DNA of 25,154 bases from Chlamydomonas sphaeroides (taxonomy: Eukaryota > Chlorophyta > Chlorophyceae > Chlamydomonadales > Chlamydomonadaceae): the NCBI GenBank assembly GCA_001662425.1, contig BDDC01001431.1, positions 1,245 through 26,398 on the forward strand, in the 5' to 3' direction. The notes under the pieces were generated by a model, which saw only the letters and a list, made by a program, of their open reading frames with translations, ran no database searches and had not been told where the DNA came from. Positions 11,501 to 20,500 of this stretch are shown one piece after another. How positions within the stretch are numbered: position 1 is the first letter of the stretch; each line of letters opens with the position of its first letter. A program made the translations under genes and the position numbers.

Positions 11501-14500
11501 GAAAGCATTCGTTCTGTCAAGATAGGAGACGACCAGGCGATTAATCGAGGCTGAGCATCTATCCCCGCCCTGAGCCGGCATTCATCCGCCAATCGCACCT
11601 ACCTTGCAGGCGGTCAGCCCCGCCACGTCGGCGTACATGTTGCCGAGGCAGGGCGGGCAGCCCTGGACGGTGGTGGGATCGCCTGCCACCGCAAGAGAAA
11701 TGGAACCACAGCAAGCTAGCGCGGTAAGCTCAGGTCTCTAGCACAACCCCAGCGTCAGCGTAGTGCTTGAAGGTCGTCACGTCACGTCACGGTCGATTGC
11801 ATAGATCGATAGACGAAGCGAGCCGCCGCCAGTTGCATGCGCGACCGCATGCACCCCAGCAGCCATCGCACCTACCTGCAGTGCCCGCGCGGCAAACGCA
11901 GTCCTCGTTGAGCCCATTTCTGTCTGCATCCAGAACCACACCAGGCGAGGCGCACCGCAGACAGGTCGCCAGGGCTGGCCTGTCGGCGTAGTCAAAGCCC
12001 TGGCAGGCCCTGCAGCTGGGCGGCACGCCAGCGCGGCCCACGCCACATCCTGCATTTTGGCGAGGAGGTGAGGCAAGCACGTGTTGTGAACATATTCAAA
12101 ACGCACTTGTAGAAGTAGTATCATGATGAGCACAGGTGGAGTAGGTGGAGCTGATGAAAGACAGATATATGTTTTAAGTACGTGTGGTGTGCGGTGTATG
12201 TGCTGGCGACTTGCTTGCCCCATAAGGATCCATCAGGGCAGGATGGGCCGGAATAAAGACAAGCACGCACCTGTCGCTTTAATCTCACACACGAACGACA
12301 ACCGTGCGTCAGCTGTGCTGTCGCAGGGTGCCCTGCTGGCCCACTGCCCCGTGCTATTCAGGAACGATAGGCAGGGCGAGTTTCCTTGCTCCGTTGCTAC
12401 TGGGCTCCAGTTGCTGTAGATGCTGCGCGCGATAGAGGCGGTAGGGGTCCGGGCACGGGCAAACCGTGTCAATGAATAATAGCGACCCAGCAGCAGGCTG
12501 CCCTGTCAACATCATGCAAGGCGGGGTGCAGCGCCAAGCAAGGTGGATTCCGTCTGACGTGATCGATCATGTCCTATCCTACTTGTCCAGCTCATCGAAG
12601 CCCCAGTTCGACGAGCCGTCCAGCCAGCGCCACTGCTGGGTGCGCAGGTCTTGTACGGCGCCGGCCCACAGCGCCCGGGTGAAGCCGGGCACGCGTATCT
12701 CGGGGCGGGCCTGCACGCACATACATGCCTGAGCCTCATGGGCCCGACCAGGTGATTCCAGCAGGCGGAGATGGTATGGCTGCCATCTAGCACAGCAAGG
12801 CACGGCAGCCGCCAACTCACGTGGATCAGGCTGAGCAGGGTCTGCGTCTTGTTTGGGTTATTAAGGGAGATGATGTTGCCGCCTACGGACGTAAGTGCCG
12901 CTCACGCAAATGAATGTGCTGTCTGGTGTTGTGATGTATGTATGCGCTTCCACGCCCCCACTTGCTGACTGGTATGGTAGCTCCACACTGCTGCAAACAG
13001 TCGGCTGCCCTGACAACTAACTGCCTCTGGCATGTATGCTGCCGTGCAGCAGCATGTGCACGCATGCTGAGCGACACGATAGCGTTCCAAATGTCAGGAC
13101 GACAAATGTTCCGTCCGCGAGTGCCGGGGTTCGTTGCCCCCGTGGGCGCCCCGCAAACCACGGCAACACACCGAGTTGTGTGCAGTAGTCGTAGGCGTTC
13201 CTAAACGATGTGCCTGTTATGCTGAGCACCCACTTCCGGTACTGCTCCTGAAGCAGCACGACGGTCTCTGCATGGATGGGCGGCAGGAGGGCAGCCCTTC
13301 AACGAGCAAGGTGGAAGTTCAGAGAGATGTGTTCGATGTGGCTATCTGTGGCCATAGTCATTCATTCGTTAGTAGCATTCATAACACAGAAATAATAGAA
13401 ATATGACGCAGACAGCATATATGTGCTTACTTGTTATTTCAGATGGCCTTGGGCCCTGAGGGGGCAGTCGTGAAGGCAGCAGCGGTGAGCTCATAGCCTT
13501 GTCACAGCCCCCAACAGTGTTAGGGTTACAATCACACCCCGTCGCATCCTCTGTTTGTCTTCCTTGCTGTAATTACAGCCCCTGTTGCATGCGCTCGCTC
13601 GCTAGCTAGGCTCACCCCGCAGTCTGGACGTAGCGTGTTGTCGATGAACACTTGCGCCGACGAAAAGCGGCCATTGAGCACTCCATTGACGGGTACAGGA
13701 ATGACGCCGCCTAGGCCACGCGTGTAGAGGAGCGCCGTGGCCCTGAAGGGACGCGCGAAGGCGGGGCAAGAGCGCGCCCGATGGCTTAGATGGCTGGTTT
13801 ACTAGCTACTGATGAGGCACTTCATCATTGCGTTCCGGGGCGTCCAACGTCCCTACTGTCCCTGGCCTATCCATCCCCGCCGGCCCATCCGCCCCGGTGG
13901 GGTACGTATCGATGTACCCAGCCATACCCAACTTCAACTCTTTTTTTCTGTAAGGCGACACGCACGGCGGGCGCTACCTGAAGGGCATGTCCTTGTACTC
14001 CTCGAACGCCATCCACATGCGCACATTGTAGCGGTCGGGGCTGTAGTCCACAGTCGTCGTGAAGCCCTGCGTGCGGTGCGGCGCGGCGCGGCGCGGGGAG
14101 GGGGCACGCAGCGCAGTTGCACGGCGGCCAGCGGGGTTCAGGCTGCTGGGGCGTGCAGTGGCTTGCTTGCCGGGCCGCGGCCGGCCGTGGATGGAAGGTG
14201 AGGTCAAGAGAGATGCAATCAAGCACGGTGAGCTTGGCCTCTCGGCTGGCTCTATTGCAAGGAGACACGTACGCCAGCGCCGTGCGTGGGCTGCACACGC
14301 ACGGCAGTCACGCCACGGCTAGTGAAGCGGCAGGGCGGGCATACCAGGCGCGACACGGACACCCGAAGCGAGCGACAAATAAAGCAACAGCTACATCAAT
14401 CTGCACGCATGCATGTGTGCCCACCTTCACTGCTGACTTAAATTACTTGGCCTACTTGGCCGCTTCCCCACGCACGCCTGTCCCTCCCCCGACCCCCACC

Positions 14501-17500
14501 CCAGCTCACGACGGTGCTTGTGATGCTGTACTCGGTCCCCTGCGTGCGCTCGGTGCCGTTGTTGACGTTGAGCTCGCTGCTAGCAACGCTCTCTTGCATG
14601 ACCTGGGTGAGGATGCGCATGCAGAGGGTATTATTATTATTGCAGGCTCGCGCGCATGCGCAGCCCGGAAGTTATGTTGCTTGGCAGTTAGCTAGGCTGC
14701 GGTCCACTAGTACGAACTCGGTGCACATCTTCAGTACTTCAAGTCGTTACGGTGACTTCGGCTTCCAATGCCCCCTCTAATTTTTAATCGTGACCCAGCT
14801 GGTTATGGGAGGGTGCAGATCGACCTCACATGCCCCCGCACACCTGCTTAAACAGGTTCTCGGACGTGCCCATGCTCTGCTCCAGGCCCTCTGCCAGCTC
14901 CCTGCTGGTCTGCGCGCTCTCGCTGGCCTCCCGGGTGGACACCAGGCTGAGCGAGTTTTGGCGGTTGACGGCGTTGGAGAGCGACGATGAGCTGGGCACG
15001 AGTACGGGGTGAGGGAAACGCGCACGCAACAGCAGAGGCGTTCAGCCGTCTAAACAAGCGTCCAGCTAACGCCGCTCGAGCAAGCGGTTATCAAGGTCCT
15101 GGCCTCTGCAAGCACGTCCGCGCCTGCCTACCTGCCGTACCCCACGCTGCGTGACAGCTCGGACGAACCTCCGCGGTCGGATGTCCTGGTGGAGCTGAAG
15201 GAGTCCTCGGCAGTCGATGAAGCGCCAAAGGTCTCGGACCAGCCCTGCACGACAACAGCGGGACACATTCAATCAACAGGCAGCCCAGATATCAGACGCG
15301 CGGCCGTACACGCATGCATGCTTGTTGTGCGTGTGACCAGTGCCGTACACGACGTACGGCAGATGCGGATGTCTAGGCAGCCCGGATGTATGTCATATCC
15401 TGGCATGTATTGCGTGGTCCCCGCCCAAGCAATACTGGCAGTGGATTAACACTCGTGCGATCAGGAAGCCTTCGCCTACTCGCTGCCTGCCTCGCCCGCC
15501 ATCTCCGTCGCCGACGCAGCAAGCACACAAGCAAGCCCGGCACGCTAGCTCGTGAGGGATGGGCCCGGAGGCAGATGCACCCCAACCGCATGACAGTACA
15601 TACACGACCGTCAAAGCGCACGTCTGTGGGGCGGCCTGGAGGCCAACGAAGAGGAAGGACGGAGCTGGACTAGGCTATGAGCTACCCCCCAGCAGTGTTG
15701 CCTGAGACAGTCATCCTATATCCTGCTGCCCTCCTCTTGCCTGGCTCATGGTGTTCGCCTCAGAGAAGCTCTCAGACGCCTCCCTGCCTACGGTGCGCTC
15801 CCGGCTCGAGGTGGCCGACTGGCCCAAGGTGGCCGTGCGCCCGCGTGTTGTGCCGACAGACTCCTGCGGGCGGCGGGTGTCGCCGTTGCAGACCCACAAG
15901 CGCAGCGCGTGCGTGTGGTGGTATGCCTTTACCGCCCAAGCGAGCAAGCCTTCACCGGTTAACCTTATACAAGTGCACGCACCTGAAAGCCGCTTGCGTG
16001 CGCCTGGCTTTGGCTGTTCGTGAAAGAGGCCGAGCTTTCGCGGCTCTGGCTGACGCTCTGCTCAAGGCTCTCTGTCACTGAGACCTCTGTGCGTGCCGTG
16101 GCCGACACGCCGACCCCAAAAAACTCGGTAGACGCTGTGACCTCGGCGCCAACAGACGCGCTGTTTGTGACTCCAGTCGTAGTCGTGCTTGACGTGGATT
16201 GGGTGTGGCCCAAAGTTCCCGATCTCTCCTGTAGGGGATGTTGTTGGGCATCGGCCCCGTACGTCAAGCATGTCAGCGGTGCTACGCCAGCTGCCCATGC
16301 ATCCATGCATGCCAAGCGCACACCTGTGTCGATGTAACCTCCTGGCTGCGCGTCTTGCTCTGCTCTACGGTAGCCGAGTCTGAAAGCTCCTTGCTGATCG
16401 TATCGGTCGTGCCAACGGTGCTGGACTGGGCCAGGGTGCGGCCGCGGGAGCTCTCCTGAGTGCTGCCAACCTCCCGGCTGTTGGCGGTCTCACGGGAGTC
16501 GGTCCTGCGTATGGACATGTATGCATGAAACGGGGGCGGGCGTGGGGACCTTCCCACACACGGCCCTCCCTCAATGAACCGGCGTGGGCTCTGCACATAT
16601 CGTGACCATCTCTATATCGTTTCTAAAGAACTATACCGTCACAAGACCTGGCTTGGTGTCGTTTTCGAACCAGTTGAACGTCAGGCCCGGGATACGTCCG
16701 CCCCCGTATGCCCACACACGATAGCGAGGCTGCAGATGTACGCACGCAAAGCGTTCGGACCACGCACCGTGCAAACGACTGGGTGCTGGCACTGCTCTGG
16801 CTGTCGCTCCAGGTGCTGGCGCTGGACAGGCCCTGGTTGAGCTCCGTGGACGAGGTGTCCTCCTTGGTCACAGTGAGGCCCTCGGCCACCTCCAAGCCCT
16901 CCTGCGCGCTAGCAGAGAACGTGACGCCCGACACGAGCCCGCTGCTGGCGGTCCTGGTCACTCCGACCTGCGGGCGGGCGGGACGCAGGGCCAGGGGGAT
17001 TTCACAGCACGTACGCTAGGCAGCAGCACCAACACGCATGCTCGTTCGCGGGGCACCAGCATCCATGCATGCTCCGTCCCTTGGGACTCACCACTACCTG
17101 AGTCCACATATCATACATCTGGGCCCACCTGGCGCGGCCCTGCTGCATAGCGTCAGGCCCACCTGTACTGTGCTGCCCGTCTCCCGGCCTTGCGTCAAGC
17201 CCTCCGACAGCGACCGGCTCTGTGCCACGCCGAAGGATAGTGACACGCTGTCCGAGCTCATGACGCTGAAGGTCTCGGAGCGCTCCACCGTCAGGGTGCA
17301 CGACACGCGAGTGTCTGTGTCCGCAAGCCTACAGAACGCTTTGTTGCCCAGACACTCATCCTGCACGCTGATCCCCTGTACAGGGTCGGTCTTGAGGAAC
17401 TTGTACGACGCTACGTCATAAATGACGCGATCTGCACACAGTTGGCGCGCGTGTGTGCGTGCAGTGGTGGCAGGCGCGGGGGGCGGCAGCAGCAGCGGGT

Positions 17501-20500
17501 GGGCACGGTTATACGCTTAGTGGATAAGCAAGCATTATTTGTATATGCTACATCGGCAATCAAGGCACGTGACACAACGCCTGCACGCCAGCACTGCACA
17601 GGTTAGATCGGTTGACTAACCTGGCCAGGGGTGGAAGATGAGGAAGAGCGAGCTTATGTACTCGATGCCGGTGTCGTCCAGCCGGGTGTTGCCCCCTATG
17701 CCAGCCATCAGGCCGCTGTTCGGCTCCTTGACCGTCACGGCTGTGGGCAAGGACAGCACGGCAGGCAAGGGAGAAAAGGGAGTTAGTTTATTTGCTTCTT
17801 GAGCAAATTGCACGCGGTCGGTCATGACCTTGTGCGCATGACATGCACAGTCGTCAGGCATGCATGCGCTGGCAAGTTGCACGTTACAGAGACTGTGCTT
17901 AAAGGTAACCGGCAGCGTGCACATAGCGATTCGTGTCATGCGGCAGTGCACCTGTGTCACATGAGAAGTTGCCGCTGCGCAGGATGCCGCCGAAGGTGGT
18001 GACGAGGCAGATGGAGCCCAGAGTGACGGTGTTGCGCCGGAAGTTGTCCTCGGGCAAGTCCATGAAGGCCAGGCTGACTTTGAGGATGCGCTCGCCTGGC
18101 GGGGGCACACGACAGTGGGAGGAGGCATCATGCTGGTTGCGGGGATGGACGCACTGGGCGGGCGGGTTAGGCTCACTTGCTGCGTGTCTCAGATTAAGCG
18201 GTATCTCAGGCCACGGCCACGCTGTAAGTTACGTGCATCGTACACACATTTAATCACAGCGCCACCTACTCCACAAGCTCCGCTCCCTCCTGTCGCCCAG
18301 CCTCCCACGAGGACCTTAACGGTCCTCCGTCCCCCCAGACGCGGCTCTCCCAGCCGCCTTCTCTCGTAGCCCGCCGCATGACTTCGTTCTGAAAATTAAT
18401 CGCGCGCATCATCCAGACCCTCTCCCACGCACGGCGGCTACGTCCAGCAGCACCTCCTCGCCAAGCAAGCTCTGCGCCCTCCTCGACTCCCAGCCCTAGA
18501 TGTACTACCAACCCCATCGGGCATCTCACGGTGACTTCTATTGTCGCATCCATGCCGCCCTCCATCCGCGCCCTGCCCCGTGCCCTGACATACCTCCTCA
18601 ATTCCTTCCTTTGCCCAGCCCACCGTCCCCGCCGCCGTGCACACAGCCCGCCGCCCAGCCGCCCGGCGGCCGACGACCCGCGCACCCCGCCGCGCTCCGC
18701 ACACCAGCACGGCCACCACAGGAACGCCTCGCCCATGCTAACGGCGGCAGGCCACACTCCGCCGCGCACCCGGCCGAGCGGTGCGCCCCGGGCGCCGATC
18801 GGCAGGCAGCAGCAGGAAAGGAGGAAGCGCGGGCCTGTGGTCACCGCGGGCGTGCCTACTGTGCCCCGGCCTTGAGGGTTGAGCCCACCGACCCCCCGCC
18901 TGCCCGCGCGTGCCAGCGGGGGTCGTTCCTCCCGGCCCCTGCTGCACCCACCCTGGCACTGCACAACGGCGTGGCTCCCCCCGCCGCTGCGGGGGCCTTG
19001 CTCGCCCGGTGGCGCGCGGGGAATTCTCGCGAGTTGGGGCGCTGCTGGCGCACACACACACATACGCACCGCACACGCACGCACGCTACGCATGTCGTTG
19101 CACGCACGCACGCACTCGGCCGCTTGCTGTGTGCCCTCCTGCCCGCACGCCGGCGGCCCGTGCCCGATAGACTTCCGCTTGCCGCAGGGGCCTTCCGCCC
19201 GCCCCCCGTTTGTCGTACCGACGCCACGGTTCGCCCTGCCCTCGCCCTGCCCTCGCCCTGCCCTCGCCCTGCCCCTTCCATCCACTTTCGTTACCTGCCG
19301 CAGGCCGCATCACCCGCCTTCACCGTCACCTTGCTAGCGTGTGCCCTGCTTGCCGCCTGCTGCTTGTGCCTCCTGCCTTGCTTCCCTGCTGCCGGTGGCC
19401 CCTCTTGGCCTTCGAAGGTAGGTACGTCTACGCATTGCGCACTGGGCGTGCTGTGCCGGGGCCGCGTTGCGCCACTAGCATGCGGAATTAGCTGAGAGCG
19501 GCCGTGAGCGCACGTGTTGGCGGCTGCTGCGGCCTGTCGTGACGACTGTCAAAACACCCGCCGAGCGACCGGCGTGCTTCACAAATGTACGCGGGCTGGG
19601 TGGGCTGGGCACGCGACTCGTTTCCAATCAAGGCGGTACTGGGCTTCGCTTCAATCGCTCCCAGCACTGGCGCACCGCTTGGCTGCATCCCTGCTTGCCT
19701 GTTCTGCACGACCAACGCGAACGTCACCAACCCAGGGCGTGCTGCGTGGGGGGGCGCGTGTTTTAAGTGTTATCTGCTGGACACACACGCTACATGGCTT
19801 TTGGCCCCTCGTTGCGTTTCCGTCCCAGTCCCGTCAGGGGTGGGGCGGAAGCGGCACCGACGGGGAGCGTTTTTGTGATTGTTTTAACATATCCAAGATT
19901 TCTGGCGGCAGAGGGCGGGAGGCGGCATGGCTGCGCGAAGGGGTTTCGCCCTGATCCCACCATTACTATGATCAGTAGAACACTGTAACATTGCCAGAAA
20001 CGGACGAGGGAAGAGGCCCCACAGATGGTAACACACGATGCACATGCACGATGCACGACGCGCACGCACGCATTACACGCCAGCATGCACACGCGCACCC
20101 ACACCCCTGCCTCCTGCTGCATACATGTATGGCTGGGTTTTGCCCGCGCGTGTGGGGCGTGCTAGTATATGTGAACACATGGCAGGCGGCTCGCTGGAGT
20201 CCTGGGGTTAGGGTGCCAGCCGCAGCGTACGTGTCGTATGAGGCTGCTGGAGCGCGTGAGGAGGCTGGAGAGCGGCAGCTGCGCTGCTTGCTACCAGCCA
20301 CGGCCAACAGCAGATAGACACGGACCAGCAGACGCGCACACCTACCGGGGAACAGGTCCAGGGTTTGCGGCACACCGTACGGGCAGTGCTGCCCAAATGA
20401 GTAGCTGCTCGCCGTCGGTGGGTGGAGCGGCAGGGGCGGGGGCACGGCAGCGGCAGCGCGACACAGAATTTGTAGTAGGGGTTATGGCCAGGTGGTTATG

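Larger units (their letters stand above)
18096..20345 (-). other. Outsized intron 3 with probable insertion
   Basis: At 2,250 bp this intron is about eight times the average in the gene. Its plus strand is C-rich and has a 331-codon open frame (18500-19495) of low complexity with no recognised domain. It includes an 11-nt tandem array, a CA/CG microsatellite, and at its high-coordinate end a repeat that recurs in intron 42. This fits an inserted retroposon lying on the plus strand with its 3' end near 20021, but no coding domain proves it. Confidence 0.45.

Noticed and set aside
13439..13500. Separate gene end after the pore module
   Set aside because: Possible through another acceptor, but the CTLD exon then has no usable start; kept as an alternative splice form instead of the main model.
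18500..19495. 331-codon plus open frame
   Set aside because: Low-complexity Pro/Ala/Arg/His sequence over a C-rich intron with tandem repeats; no domain or splice support.
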